Assembly (NCBI RefSeq): GCF_013375535.1
Contig: NZ_JABXJG010000003.1
Span: forward strand, 558,001 to 622,000
DNA: 64,000 nt
Reading direction: 5' to 3'
Source of the DNA: Sphingobium sp. 15-1
Lineage (GTDB): Bacteria; Pseudomonadota; Alphaproteobacteria; Sphingomonadales; Sphingomonadaceae
Positions 48,272 through 57,506 of the stretch are shown piece after piece (positions within the stretch are counted from its first letter, which is position 1; each line of letters opens with the position of its first letter). Made by a program: the position numbers and the translations under genes. The notes beneath the pieces are model-generated. The model was not told where the DNA came from. It did no database searches and saw nothing but the letters and a program-made list of their open reading frames with translations.

Positions 48272-49054
48272 TCAGTCGAGATGCGGTTCGACCGAGACGG
48301 ATTGCGCTATCAGCCTTGCATCGCCAAAAGCCGTCAGGAACGCCACGTCCGCTGCGTCCCTGCCAATACCGATCTTCGCCATGGCGGCTTCACGCGCCAT
48401 CCCCGTCGCGTCGATCAAATGCCATTCGCCGCCCAGGAACACTTCGGCTACGGCATGGAAATCGGGAGGGTCTACGCCCAGGGCATAGACGCTCGCCATC
48501 CGCGCGGGAATGCCCGCCGCGCGTGCCAGGGTGATCAGCAGATGCGCATAGTCGCGGCAGATGCCCTGACGCGCGATGAAGGTATCGGCCGCCGTCGTTG
48601 TGACATCGCTTGAGCCTGGCACATAGTTTAGATGGCCGTGGATCCAATCCCGCATCGCCATGATCAGAACCCCGCCCTGGATTTTTCCAAACTCGGCATC
48701 GACGAAGGGTTTGAAGCGATCGGACTCGCAGTAGCGCGAGGAAAGCAGATAGGGCACGGTCTCGCCCGGAAGTTGATGCAGCGGCACCTTGGAAAGCGTC
48801 CGGCAGTCCGCCAGGATGCGGTTGACGGTCACGGTGGCCTGATAGTCCACAACCATCTCGCCTTGGAGGCGCAGCCAGATGCGGTCCCCGATACAATCCT
48901 GCGCCGGAACTCGGGCGACATGATCCGCCTCGGGCAGCGCCAAGGCCGTCCAGTCTATCGTCTGTTCGGGGATATCGGCTGCCTCGATCTGCAGCAGCAG
49001 ATCGGTTGGCTCATCCAGCGCATAATGTAATTGGGCGTGGATGTTCAGCTTCAT
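48272..49054 (-). CDS. Transglutaminase-like cysteine protease family protein
   Basis: 260 residues (GTG two codons upstream at 49060 is an alternative start). N-terminal beta domain followed by a transglutaminase/protease core with Cys in RQGICRDYAHLL near 168, His in DFHAVAEVFLGG near 203 and Asp in WHLIDATG near 216. Probable peptidase or amide-processing enzyme; no signal peptide, so likely cytoplasmic. Convergent with the DUF2383 gene. Confidence 0.88.
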   Translation of the reverse strand: MKLNIHAQLHYALDEPTDLLLQIEAADIPEQTIDWTALALPEADHVARVPAQDCIGDRIWLRLQGEMVVDYQATVTVNRILADCRTLSKVPLHQLPGETVPYLLSSRYCESDRFKPFVDAEFGKIQGGVLIMAMRDWIHGHLNYVPGSSDVTTTAADTFIARQGICRDYAHLLITLARAAGIPARMASVYALGVDPPDFHAVAEVFLGGEWHLIDATGMAREAAMAKIGIGRDAADVAFLTAFGDARLIAQSVSVEPHLD

Positions 49055-49060
49055 GTTCAC

Positions 49061-49906
49061 CTAAACCCGCCAAGTTCGAAATGGTGCCCCAAAGACAATA
49101 ACGGGAGAAGATTTGGTGAACTTGCCGGATTACGGCGCAGGGCATTTGGCTGGCGACGGTTGTTTGAGGACAACCGCCGCAACGCCTCGGGGGGTGGAAG
49201 GTCAAAACCAGCACCTCGAGAACGCGGGGCGGCTGAACGTGGCCACCTCCGATTACGGCCTGGCATTTCCGGGCGGCCGGGTGCGAATTTCCTATAACCC
49301 TCACGCCTCCTCAAGGCTTGAGGGCGCAAAAGCGATTAAGAAACCGTAGATCGGTACTGCAGGAGTAAGCTGTTCGATATCATCTTTTCGAAAAACTCGT
49401 CCTTTTTACTAACATAGTTTAAATGCTGATTATATTAGTTATGATCTGCGCTAACTTCGGCAATATACGAAATTTATCGTGCATTTTCCAAATACATCAC
49501 TTTAACTTCAATTGGGGGAAACTGGATCGCATCCTATTTGGTTAAATCGCTGCAGCCAGGAGAGCAGCGATGGAAAACCACAATGAAGAACGGGCGACCT
49601 GCGTTCCGATTTACGCGACGATGCCATCGCGCGCAACCTGACCTCGCAGCGGGTTTCGGACGCCAGTTCGACCTGTTGAAGCACCAGCGCCGGATCGCTG
49701 CGGCTGGCAAAGGTCGTGACGCGAGCGGGAAGAGGGTTGGACGGTGAAGCCATAAGGCTGAAAGCCGCGGCGAAACGGTTGGTTCCCGCTGCCCCGTGTC
49801 GGAAGCGGGAGCGCCTCCCCGCGGACGCCCAGCCCCTGATCACGAGTTTCCCATGCTTACCATCCACTTTTTCAACTCGCAGTGGAACGTGGCGCTTCCG
49901 CCGGGT
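49061..49906. other. Long stretch without a confident gene
   Basis: About 850 bp. A minus-strand frame 49508-49867 and a plus-strand frame 49113-49349 are open but resemble nothing I know. The part 49370-49520 is AT-rich. Confidence 0.35.
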
Positions 49907-50734
49907 TCACGCCGCGTCAGGAAAGTCCGTGGAGCGCGTCAAGTCCTCCCACGCGTCCATCTCCTCAATGACGGCATCCATTTTCTCTCGCGCGCGACGG
50001 AGGGCGTCGCTGCCAAGGAGGAGATGCAGGGGCGGCTTTTCCGCATCAGCGATCTTCAGTATGGCCATGGCCGCGCGCGCCGGATCACCGAGTTGGCGCC
50101 CGGCCATCGCGTCGAGATGGGCGACCGACTTGCCCACGCTTTGGTCATAGACGCTCGCGACCTGGCTGCGACGGATGCTGTGGTCGCTCAGGAAATCAGT
50201 GCGAAATCCGCCAGGCGCGATCGCAGTGGCCTTGAGCCCCAGCGGCGCGATCTCCTGCGCAAGGCTTTGCGTCATGCCTTCCATTGCGGACTTCGCCGCA
50301 GCGTAGAGGCCCGAGGACGCCGTAGGAGCGCGTCCCGCAATGGATGTGATGTTGATGATGTGGCCCGCGCCCTGATTACGCAAGCAAGGTAAGGCCGCCC
50401 GAATGACGGCGAATGGGCCAAAGACGTTGACCGCAAACAACCGTTCCAGTTCCGCGTCCGATACCTGCTCCAGCGCGCCCAGCAATCCATAGCCTGCATT
50501 ATTGACGATCAAGTCAATATGACCGCCTTTCTCGAAGGCCTTTGCGACGATGGGCGCGACCGATCCGGTGTTGGCGATGTCCAACGTCAGCACGTGTAAC
50601 GTTCCGTTGCCGGGCGCGATGTCCGGGCTGCCCTTACGTACTGTTCCAATGACCGTGTCGCCGCGCGTCAGCGCTGCCTCCGCCAGTGCTTTGCCCAGCC
50701 CGCGCGAGATGCCGGTGATGAACCATGTCTTCAT
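49907..50734 (-). CDS. SDR-family oxidoreductase
   Basis: 275 residues from ATG 50734 with AAGGAGA upstream; the frame extends to 50770. Classical SDR: FITGISRGLGKALAE near 4, NNAGYGLLGALEQVSD near 79, Ser in NITSIAGR, and Tyr-Lys in GLYAAAKSAMEG. NAD(P)H-dependent, substrate unknown. Divergently transcribed from a LysR regulator about 105 bp away, the classic arrangement for a LysR-controlled target. Confidence 0.9.
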   Translation of the reverse strand: MKTWFITGISRGLGKALAEAALTRGDTVIGTVRKGSPDIAPGNGTLHVLTLDIANTGSVAPIVAKAFEKGGHIDLIVNNAGYGLLGALEQVSDAELERLFAVNVFGPFAVIRAALPCLRNQGAGHIINITSIAGRAPTASSGLYAAAKSAMEGMTQSLAQEIAPLGLKATAIAPGGFRTDFLSDHSIRRSQVASVYDQSVGKSVAHLDAMAGRQLGDPARAAMAILKIADAEKPPLHLLLGSDALRRAREKMDAVIEEMDAWEDLTRSTDFPDAA

Positions 50735-50840
50735 ATGCTTTCTCCTTCGGCCGCCCATATGGCGCGGCATCCCCGCGGAAATAATCGCCTGATTTCTTTG
50801 CGAGCTTGTAAGCCTGGCTTAACAATGCTGAAATGCACCC

Positions 50841-51749
50841 ATGATCCACCCCAGCGAGTTTGGTGCCTTGAGAGCGTTCGCCACCGTCGCCGGGCAGCGC
50901 AGTTTCACGCGCGCAGCCGAGAGTCTGGGCGTGTCCGCCTCCGCGCTTAGCCAGATGGTCCGTGGGCTGGAGGAGCGACTGGGCATCCGACTCCTCCACC
51001 GCACCACACGCAGCGTCTCTCCGACCGAGGCTGGCAGCGCGCTGTTGGCAGAAGCGGCACCGGCATTGGCGAGCCTGTCGGATGCGTTCGAACAAGCGCG
51101 CCATGCGGGCCGTCGCCCGGCAGGGACGGTGCGGCTCCACTGCTTCCACGCGGCGGCCGAGATGTTCGTGGCGCCGATCCTGCCCGGCTTCACGCGCGCC
51201 TATCCGGATGTGCTGCTGGATCTCACGATCGACGACACCGTCATCGACATCGTGGCAAACGGCTATGATGCCGGCATCCATATCGGGGAGGTGGTCGCAC
51301 GCGACATGGTTGCGTTGCGGCTAGGCGGCGACATCCGCCAACTAGCCGTGGCGGCGCCGGGCTATCTGGCCGAGCATGGCACCCCGCAAAATCCCCGCGA
51401 CCTGCTCAACCATCGCTGCATCCGCTGGCGCTGGCCGGGTCGCGAGACGCCCTATGCCTGGGAGTTCTTTGAAGATGGGCGCTGGTTCTCCGTTGCCGTC
51501 GAAGGGCCGCTGATCACCAGCAGTCGCGCCTTCACCCTCGAAGCGGCCCTTAGCGGCGTCGGCATCGCCTTCCTCAAGGAGGAGGCTGTAGCGGGGGCCA
51601 TCGCAGAAGGGCGACTGGTCCCGCTGCTCGAACGCTGGTCGGCGCCCTTCCCGGGTTTCTATCTCTGCTACCCACGACAGCGGCAGATGGCGCCGGCGCT
51701 CAGAGTGTTGCTGGACGCTATCGTAGCACCCTTCGCCGGCCAGAACTGA
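50841..51749 (+). CDS. LysR-family transcriptional regulator
   Basis: 302 residues. N-terminal winged HTH (FGALRAFATVAGQRSFTRAA, ESLGVSASALSQMVRGLEER) and a periplasmic-binding-protein-like effector domain (TVRLHCFHAAAEMFVAPIL near 94 onward). It probably autoregulates and controls the divergent SDR gene from the 50735-50840 interval. Confidence 0.92.
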   Translation: MIHPSEFGALRAFATVAGQRSFTRAAESLGVSASALSQMVRGLEERLGIRLLHRTTRSVSPTEAGSALLAEAAPALASLSDAFEQARHAGRRPAGTVRLHCFHAAAEMFVAPILPGFTRAYPDVLLDLTIDDTVIDIVANGYDAGIHIGEVVARDMVALRLGGDIRQLAVAAPGYLAEHGTPQNPRDLLNHRCIRWRWPGRETPYAWEFFEDGRWFSVAVEGPLITSSRAFTLEAALSGVGIAFLKEEAVAGAIAEGRLVPLLERWSAPFPGFYLCYPRQRQMAPALRVLLDAIVAPFAGQN

Positions 51750-51826
51750 GGAGGGCGCCGGTTGGGGGAGCCGACACCAATCAGGAAAGAATTGCCCGAG
51801 AAGAATGTGATCAATAACCTGTTTGG

Positions 51827-52633
51827 ATGGTGAACGCGTTACGCAGCCTTCTCGAAATCGATCCCTCGATCCGAAGGGTCGATGCCTATGAGGGCGTTTT
51901 CGATGACTTCATTGCTTTCAGCGGCGGCTGCCGGGTCACGGATATCGCGCAAATCGCCAAAGGGGTGAAGAATGCCGACTATGTGCTGGAAGCCGATGAG
52001 GCCCGCCTGATCATCGAGCTGAAGCAAATCAGCAAATACGACCGGGTCAAATCGGTTGACGAGTATTTCAGCGATTTGCTGCGACAAGGCAGGATTATCT
52101 CGCCGCCGCCGATGGGATCCCGCAAGCTCCATATCGGACCGGGTTCGCTCAGTCCCTCAGAGTGGACGCGTTTCCATCGTGAATTTCGTCCCCGTATCCC
52201 TAAATCTCTCGACACGGCAGCGCGGCAAATCAAAGCGACCCCAAAAATCCTGCCGCTCACGACAAAGCGCACGATCGGCGTCGCCATACTCGTCAACACG
52301 GGCGATTATAACTTGCCTGTCGATCTCATGTTCCGAATCGTTGAGCGCCACGCGAAAGCGAAATGGAAAGTCGGTCGGTTCAGCTCGCTCGACGCCATTC
52401 TCTGCCTGTCGATGGATATGCTGAAAAATGGTCAGCATCCATTACATGGTCGAGCGATCGCCCGCGATGCCGCGGACAAGCAGGTCGCAGGGAGCGCTTA
52501 TTATCTTTTCGACCGGTGGGTGCACTATGGCGCTGCCGCTGTCGGCGCCTCTGTGCAGTTCACGCCAGGCCTGCTGACCGCTGATCCCTTCCAGCTGGGT
52601 GGTGGGATCGACGGCAAGATCCGTCTTACTTAA
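51827..52633 (+). CDS. Uncharacterised protein with PD-(D/E)XK-like motif
   Basis: 268 residues, not recognised as a named family. VKNADYVLEADEARLIIELK near 47-66 gives D51 followed by E64-L-K66, the D-(X)n-E-X-K signature of the PD-(D/E)XK nuclease fold. The rest is alpha/beta with basic patches (IKATPKILPLTTKRTIGVAI near 144-163) and ends in LLTADPFQLGGGIDGKIRLT. No neighbouring helicase, methyltransferase or toxin partner is adjacent. Could be a restriction-like or repair nuclease; assignment rests on a short motif. Confidence 0.6.
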   Translation: MVNALRSLLEIDPSIRRVDAYEGVFDDFIAFSGGCRVTDIAQIAKGVKNADYVLEADEARLIIELKQISKYDRVKSVDEYFSDLLRQGRIISPPPMGSRKLHIGPGSLSPSEWTRFHREFRPRIPKSLDTAARQIKATPKILPLTTKRTIGVAILVNTGDYNLPVDLMFRIVERHAKAKWKVGRFSSLDAILCLSMDMLKNGQHPLHGRAIARDAADKQVAGSAYYLFDRWVHYGAAAVGASVQFTPGLLTADPFQLGGGIDGKIRLT

Positions 52634-52852
52634 GCAACCTGACCCGCGAACCCTGTTTCATGGATCATGTATGCGTGGGGTGGGCGTTGCCGTTCTTCCT
52701 ACGCCGACGCTGGACGCAGACAGAGATATCGTCAATTCGGGCCTTTCCCTCTGCTTTACGCCAGCCGTGCAACACCGCTTGATCAGGCGGAAGAACGCTA
52801 TGGTTGAACCTCATGGCAATTTTTGCCATAAAGGATTTTGGAGGTAATGCCG

Positions 52853-53131
52853 ATGGCGACCATGAATGTTTCCCTGCCCGATCCCCTCCGGGATTATGTG
52901 CAGAGCCGTATCGACAGCGGCCAATATGCCAGCGTCAGCGACTATGTGCGCGATCTGATCCGCCGCGACCAGACCATTGTCGCGGACGAGGAACGATGGC
53001 TGAAGGACCTTGATGCCTCTATCGAGGAAAGCCTGACAGAGATGGCAGCCGGAGGCGGCCGCGACCTCGATGAGGTTTGCGACGAAATCATTGCCGATAT
53101 TCGGACAGCCGCCGACAGCCAGCAGCATTAA
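52853..53131 (+). CDS. parD: ParD-type antitoxin
   Basis: 92 residues from ATG 52853, which has GGAGG eight bases upstream (an ATG 15 bases earlier is too close to it). Ribbon-helix-helix DNA-binding N-terminus (MNVSLPDPLRDYVQSRI, YASVSDYVRDLIRRD) and an acidic C-terminal toxin-binding tail. Neutralises ParE and represses the operon. Its TAA overlaps the parE ATG (TAATG). Confidence 0.9.
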   Translation: MATMNVSLPDPLRDYVQSRIDSGQYASVSDYVRDLIRRDQTIVADEERWLKDLDASIEESLTEMAAGGGRDLDEVCDEIIADIRTAADSQQH

Positions 53132-53427
53132 TGCGGGTTCGGTTATCAACGCAGGCCATCCGGGATCTGCAAGCCATCAGAGAGTGGATCGCGCCAGACA
53201 ATCTGGGACGAGCGGTGACTTTCATCCAGGAACTGCGCGATGTGATTGCCCGTATCGGAACAATGCCGCACGCTTTCCCGCTGATTCCGCGCTATGAGCG
53301 GCATGGCATCCGTCGTCGCTCCTACAAGGGCTATGGCATCTTATATTCGGTGCAACCCGATCGCCTGTTCGTTCATCGCATCATTGGTCCCGGCCAGGAC
53401 CATGACCGTGCCTTGCGCCTGAACTGA
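53131..53427 (+). CDS. parE: ParE-type toxin
   Basis: 98 residues, RelE/ParE fold: VRLSTQAIRDLQAIREWIAP at the N-terminus, FIQELRDVIARIGTMPHAFP in the middle and RRRSYKGYGILYSVQPDRLF then VHRIIGPGQDHD at the end. ParE toxins inhibit DNA gyrase. The upstream frame to 53077 is open but the coupled ATG at 53131 is clearly the start. Confidence 0.9.
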   Translation: MRVRLSTQAIRDLQAIREWIAPDNLGRAVTFIQELRDVIARIGTMPHAFPLIPRYERHGIRRRSYKGYGILYSVQPDRLFVHRIIGPGQDHDRALRLN

Positions 53428-53562
53428 ACGCGCAGCGGAAGATCGGGCGCGGGACGCGCGCGCTCATTCTTTGTGGTCGCATCATGTGTGCAGAAAACCC
53501 GATCCAGCGAAACGGGACGGCATGACGCGGAACCCCGGTATCTGAGGTTCCGCGCAAGCCCA

Positions 53563-54015
53563 TCAATCCTTCTTGGGCGACGCCTTCCGTCCCTTGGATC
53601 CCTGCCCCTTCCGCTTCTGACCGAGGCCGATCGTCAAGGCGAGATCGCGCCGCGTGGCAGCATAGCTTGGCGCGACCATCGGATAATCGGCGGGCAGGTT
53701 CCACTTCCGGCGATAATCGTCCGGCGTCATCTGATAGTGGGTCATCAGGTGGCGCTTGAGCATCTTGAGCTTCTTACCGTCCTCCAGACAGATTATGTGG
53801 TCGGGCTTAACCGATGAGCGGACCGGCACGGCGGGCTTCAGTTCTTCCTGCGCCGGGGCGGCGGGCGTGCCGAGACCGGAAAGCGCGCCATGCACCTGGG
53901 CGATAAGCCCCGCCACCTCGGGCACCGGCACCATATTGTTCGACAGATGCGCCGACACAATGTCCGCTGTCAGGGTGATCAGGTTATTCTGCGCTGCCAG
54001 CAATTCGTCCGTCAT
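53563..54015 (-). CDS. MucR-family transcriptional regulator
   Basis: 150 residues from ATG 54015 (GGAG seven bases upstream). Standard-length MucR/Ros protein: N-terminal LITLTADIVSAHLSNNMVPV, DNA-binding module IICLEDGKKLKMLKRHLMTH with one Cys of the original finger, YRRKWNLPADYPMVAPSYAA, and a basic tail. H-NS-like silencer of AT-rich or horizontally acquired DNA in alphaproteobacteria. Second MucR in the window, without the long tail of the one at 38364. Confidence 0.92.
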   Translation of the reverse strand: MTDELLAAQNNLITLTADIVSAHLSNNMVPVPEVAGLIAQVHGALSGLGTPAAPAQEELKPAVPVRSSVKPDHIICLEDGKKLKMLKRHLMTHYQMTPDDYRRKWNLPADYPMVAPSYAATRRDLALTIGLGQKRKGQGSKGRKASPKKD

Positions 54016-54322
54016 CAAGCACTCCAAACAGGATCAATGCGGCCCCCTTGGCATATCGGCCAGCCAATACCAAACCGCCATCGCCCTCGATCGCAATATC
54101 CGCGCCCGCGTCAGGAATCGTCGCCGAATGGTCGAGACGGCAAATCCGGCTCGACGGAGCGGCACGCGGATCAGGCCCGCCCCCGCAGGGGAGACGCCCT
54201 GCTTTCCCTCTCTGCATGACGGGTATCAGAGCAACAGATGCCGAAGACCAGGAGGAGAAGGACCAGGTCCGAGGAACTCCATCTCCGCCACCATGCCATG
54301 AGACCGACGGACCGTTGCCGTT

Positions 54323-54535
54323 TCAGCCGGGCGAACCTTTCAGGATGAGATGGGCCGAACGCATGTAGAGGCCCAACTCCTTGTCACTTCGCAGCAGCCG
54401 GTCCAACAGATCCTTCATGTCGGCCAGGTCCGAATCGGGCCGGAACGGTCCTTCGGGTTGCTCCCCCATGACGAGCACGCTCAAGCAGAGCGCCTTCTTG
54501 ACGAGATGGAGATCGCGCTGTTCGAACAGGGCCAT
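54323..54535 (-). CDS. Small hypothetical protein
   Basis: 70 residues, not recognised. ATG at 54535 has GGGAGA seven bases upstream. Predicted helical and charged, with DLADMKDLLDRLLRSDKELG near 38-57. Real coding is supported by the ribosome site and amphipathic pattern; function unknown. Confidence 0.5.
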   Translation of the reverse strand: MALFEQRDLHLVKKALCLSVLVMGEQPEGPFRPDSDLADMKDLLDRLLRSDKELGLYMRSAHLILKGSPG

Positions 54536-54711
54536 AAGGCTTCTCCCGGCGTGGCATGGCGATGTAGCATGATCCGGGCCGATTGTTGATCGGCAGCTCT
54601 CGACAGACCCCCTGACGGATAGGAAATTGGGTGAAGGACGGCCGATTCACGGACGATCAGCGGCGTCATTCCGCCCGCCCAAAACAAAGCCGCCGAACCC
54701 GAATGACAAAA

Positions 54712-54740
54712 GCCCCGCCTCCCAAGGGAAGAGGCGGGGC
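54712..54740 (-). terminator. Terminator-like hairpin
   Basis: Perfect 10-bp stem GCCCCGCCTC (54712-54721) / GAGGCGGGGC (54731-54740); on the minus strand it is followed by TTTTGTC. No confident minus-strand gene lies immediately upstream, so its transcript is unknown. Confidence 0.6.
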
Positions 54741-54920
54741 CGGTTCAGAGGCGGCCATTATGCTCAGCCCGGGTCGTCCCTGCACTGGCTATTATGGACT
54801 ATGACGGACGGCATAAGGCCGGACGCCTGCTTGCCGCCGTCACGACAAGATATATGTGCCTTCCCCCGGCGTCCGGGCGGGCATATGGTCCTCGCCCCAC
54901 GACTCGCAGAAGAGGTCGTC

Positions 54921-55088
54921 ATGAGAACGTCCAATGACGCCGACTTGTTGTCCCAGCCGCCGCACGAGACACGGGATGCGATAGTTCCAGAGGAACGGTC
55001 TGAACTCATCACCGTCCAAAGAGAATTTCTCATTCGGAGTTACGCCCGGGCCATGGCGACGATGCGCCCTCCTTCCATTTTCCACTGA
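54921..55088 (+). CDS. Small hypothetical protein (doubtful)
   Basis: 55 codons from ATG 54921 with GAGG upstream: MRTSNDADLLSQPPHETRD then VPEERSELITVQREFLIRSY. The helical C-terminal half with alternating charge looks plausible, but no family is recognised. Confidence 0.35.
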   Translation: MRTSNDADLLSQPPHETRDAIVPEERSELITVQREFLIRSYARAMATMRPPSIFH

Positions 55089-55517
55089 TCATTCAAGGCC
55101 GGCACAAGAGGCCTGGAACTCATTGCATTCCAGAAAAGTCATGCGCCGCTTCGTCAAGCCTGGGAGGCAAGGGCGTCGCTATCCGGCCGCCATTGCCATG
55201 AACGACGGTCTCACGGGATAGCCCATCAGGTTGGCGGGAGGATCGGAGGTCTCAACGGCGGTCGTTCAGCGCCACGGTCAGTGCGACCGCCGACATGCCG
55301 CGGCGGCTCTCCCCTGCTGCGAAATGTGCCAAAAGCACCGCCGAACCTCCCGGTCGACCAGGACTGGCCGCTTGGCCTGCCCCATAGCTGGCGGGTCAGT
55401 GCGAAATGCTCGGCCCTGAGCCGAAATCGGCTTAGGAGCCGAAGGCTGAAATTCCGGGACGCTTGCCTTAAAGCACAGCCTACCCTATCTTACCTTCGTC
55501 TTACTTTGGAGGGCGCC
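55089..55517. other. Stretch without a confident gene
   Basis: Precedes the second vapBC operon and probably contains its promoter. Nothing else recognised. Confidence 0.35.
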
Positions 55518-55790
55518 ATGGGCGTGCAGGAACGGATTACGACGACGGTGTCGACCAAGGGACAGGTCATCTTGCCCAAGGCGATCCGCGAGCAGCGGCA
55601 TTGGCCTGCCGGTACGAAGCTGATCGTCGAAGAAACGCCGGAGGGCGTCCTCCTAAAACCTATGCCGATCTTCGCACCAACCGACATTGATGCCGTTTTC
55701 GGTTCGCTGCGGTCGACTAAGCCTGCACTGTCCATCGATGCCATGAACGCGGTCATCGCCAGGGAAGCGAAACGACGTGCGCGGGATTGA
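55518..55790 (+). CDS. AbrB/MazE-type antitoxin (VapB-like)
   Basis: 90 residues from ATG 55518 with GGAGG upstream. SpoVT/AbrB swapped-hairpin domain: TTVSTKGQVILPKAIREQRH near 8-27, KLIVEETPEGVLLKPM near 33-48. The C-terminal helix AMNAVIAREAKRRARD should bind the PIN toxin. Overlaps the toxin gene by 14 bases. Confidence 0.88.
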   Translation: MGVQERITTTVSTKGQVILPKAIREQRHWPAGTKLIVEETPEGVLLKPMPIFAPTDIDAVFGSLRSTKPALSIDAMNAVIAREAKRRARD

Positions 55791-56166
55791 TACCAATATC
55801 GTTGTACGGCTGCTGACCGCCGACGATGCGGAACAGGCGCAAGCCGCCCGACGAGCCATTGAAGGCAAGGAGATTTTTCTCGGCGTGACGGTGCTGCTGG
55901 AGGCGGAGTGGGTTTTGCGCGCGGGTTATGATTTTAAACCCGCCCAGATTGCCGGCGCCTTGCGCGGGCTCGCCGGCCTGCCGGGTATGACCGTGGAGGA
56001 ACCGGCTCAACTGGCGCTGGCGCTGGAGTGGATGGAAGGCGGCATGGATTTCGCCGACGCCCTTCATCTGGCGCGATCGGACCATTGCACGGAATTTCTG
56101 ACCTTCGACCGCAAATTGGCCAAACGTGCCAAGGCTCTGAACACGATGCCGGTCGTCATTCCCTGA
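55777..56166 (+). CDS. VapC-type PIN-domain toxin
   Basis: 129 residues from GTG 55777. PIN-domain acidic residues: D5 in RGIDTNIVVR, E44 in LLEAEWVLR, D90 in GMDFADALHLA, and D110 in FLTFDRKLAK. Predicted RNase toxin paired with the overlapping AbrB-type antitoxin. Distinct in sequence from the VapC at 2658. Confidence 0.88.
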   Translation: MRGIDTNIVVRLLTADDAEQAQAARRAIEGKEIFLGVTVLLEAEWVLRAGYDFKPAQIAGALRGLAGLPGMTVEEPAQLALALEWMEGGMDFADALHLARSDHCTEFLTFDRKLAKRAKALNTMPVVIP

Positions 56167-56203
56167 TTCTCCATCTGGCGATCGGCATTCCCCCGAGGTT
56201 CCG

Positions 56204-56236
56204 AATGGGGCGCTTCCATGACGGAAGCGCCCATTT
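56204..56236. terminator. Bidirectional terminator between vapC and the methyltransferase gene
   Basis: Perfect 10-bp stem GGGCGCTTCC (56208-56217) / GGAAGCGCCC (56223-56232), extended by AATG/CATT, with ATTT on the plus side. Lies between two convergent stops (56166 and 56243). Confidence 0.7.
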
Positions 56237-56242
56237 CATAAA

Positions 56243-56941
56243 TCAGGACAAGAGCCCCATGCGACTGCTCGCCGTGCGGAAATGCTCGCCGTCCAGTTCG
56301 ACTCCAAGAAAAACGCGCCCACATGTCCGAGCCGCTTCCAGCGTCGATCCCGAGCCACAAAAGGGATCAAGCACGATGTCGCCAGGCGCGCTGAATGTCT
56401 CGACCAATGGCCGCAAAATTTCCACCGGCTTCTCGGTGGGATGGCGCCTGTTGCCGGTATAACGCGGCCAGTCGATCACGTCAGGCAAAGCATGCGCCGG
56501 CTGCGCTGGCCGCCCCTTCGCCAGCAGGAAAGCCTGCTCATGCTCGTAGCGCAGGAAGCGCGTCGATGAGGCATAATGTTTGCGGAAGACGATATGACCG
56601 ACCGGGACAAGCCCGACCGAACGCCAGGCCAGCACAAATTTTTCGACCGCGCTCCAGCCGTAGAAGCTGATGGCGAAGCTGCCTGGCTTCATCACGCGCG
56701 CGATCTCCGCAAAGGCGGGGCGAAGCCAGTCGGAATTATCGTCGTTGGCGACCGTGCGTCCGTCACGCGAACGGTATCGGCAGATATAGGGCGGATCGGT
56801 CACGACAAGATCGACCGCGCCATTGGGTAGCGCTCTCAATTTTTCGATACAGTTGCCATGAGCAATACGGTTGCGGGGAATGGGCCACCTCTTGGCCTGA
56901 GAATCGGTTGATGGCGCCTTCTCATGCGGTGTCTTTTCCAT
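56243..56941 (-). CDS. Site-specific DNA methyltransferase (beta-class, orphan)
   Basis: 232 residues. Catalytic motif IV DPPY (49-52, in VVTDPPYICRY) precedes the SAM motif DPFCGSGSTLEAARTCGR near 195, the beta-class order seen in N6-adenine and N4-cytosine methyltransferases. WPRYTGNRRHPTEKPVEILR near 165 is also typical. Compact, without the C-terminal extension of CcrM, and with no restriction endonuclease alongside, so probably an orphan methylase. Target site cannot be read from sequence. Confidence 0.88.
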   Translation of the reverse strand: MEKTPHEKAPSTDSQAKRWPIPRNRIAHGNCIEKLRALPNGAVDLVVTDPPYICRYRSRDGRTVANDDNSDWLRPAFAEIARVMKPGSFAISFYGWSAVEKFVLAWRSVGLVPVGHIVFRKHYASSTRFLRYEHEQAFLLAKGRPAQPAHALPDVIDWPRYTGNRRHPTEKPVEILRPLVETFSAPGDIVLDPFCGSGSTLEAARTCGRVFLGVELDGEHFRTASSRMGLLS

Positions 56942-57506
56942 CTCAAAGCTCCTGATGCTGGGTCAGGCACCGTCATCGGCGCTTGGCCCCTGCCTCGCGG
57001 CGAGCAGCAGGAGAGAGGGGGGCAACGACAATCTGCCGGGGTGGTGCGGGCGCAGGCGCCGCCGAGCCACGGCCCGGCCGATTGTCGTTGCGGGGGAGAG
57101 AGGACGGCGTTCTCGTTCCCTATTCAAGATCAGGAAACGGCGCGGATCGCGCCGCAAGGAACGAGGAAATCAAGGCATTTGGCACCTTTGCCCGTGGTTC
57201 TCGGCGCCTGAGTGGAAGGTTACCAATCTCCCCCCTGCCCGACAATTTCGAGCCGCAAGCGCCACTATGCCTGCGATCCTTCTTGCCGCGTCCGACGCCC
57301 ATGCTATCGCCGCGACTGGCGAACCTACCTCCTATTGAAATGGTCGCCCCCAGCCTGCCGGCCACTCAGAGATGGAAATCCTGTTCCGCCAAGCCGACGT
57401 TCATCATCGTCTATTTTTTGGAGGCGGGATGACATTTGGCTTCTCCAAAAGAAGCCAAACATCCTATCAGTGGTTGCTGGAGAGTGCCGAACCTAGAGGT
57501 GAAAAC
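56942..57506. other. Gap between methyltransferase and GcvR-like genes
   Basis: Divergent promoter region of about 565 bp; only overlapping low-quality frames. No regulatory element identified. Confidence 0.4.

Noticed and set aside
49113..49867. Two open frames in the long gap beside the transglutaminase gene (plus 49113-49349, minus 49508-49867)
   Set aside because: Neither resembles a known family and both lack convincing initiation signals; left as unassigned sequence.
53984..54217. A minus-strand frame of 77 codons with a plausible-looking C-terminus, upstream of the second mucR gene
   Set aside because: No ribosome site and overlap with the mucR ribosome-binding region; composition is explained by codon bias.
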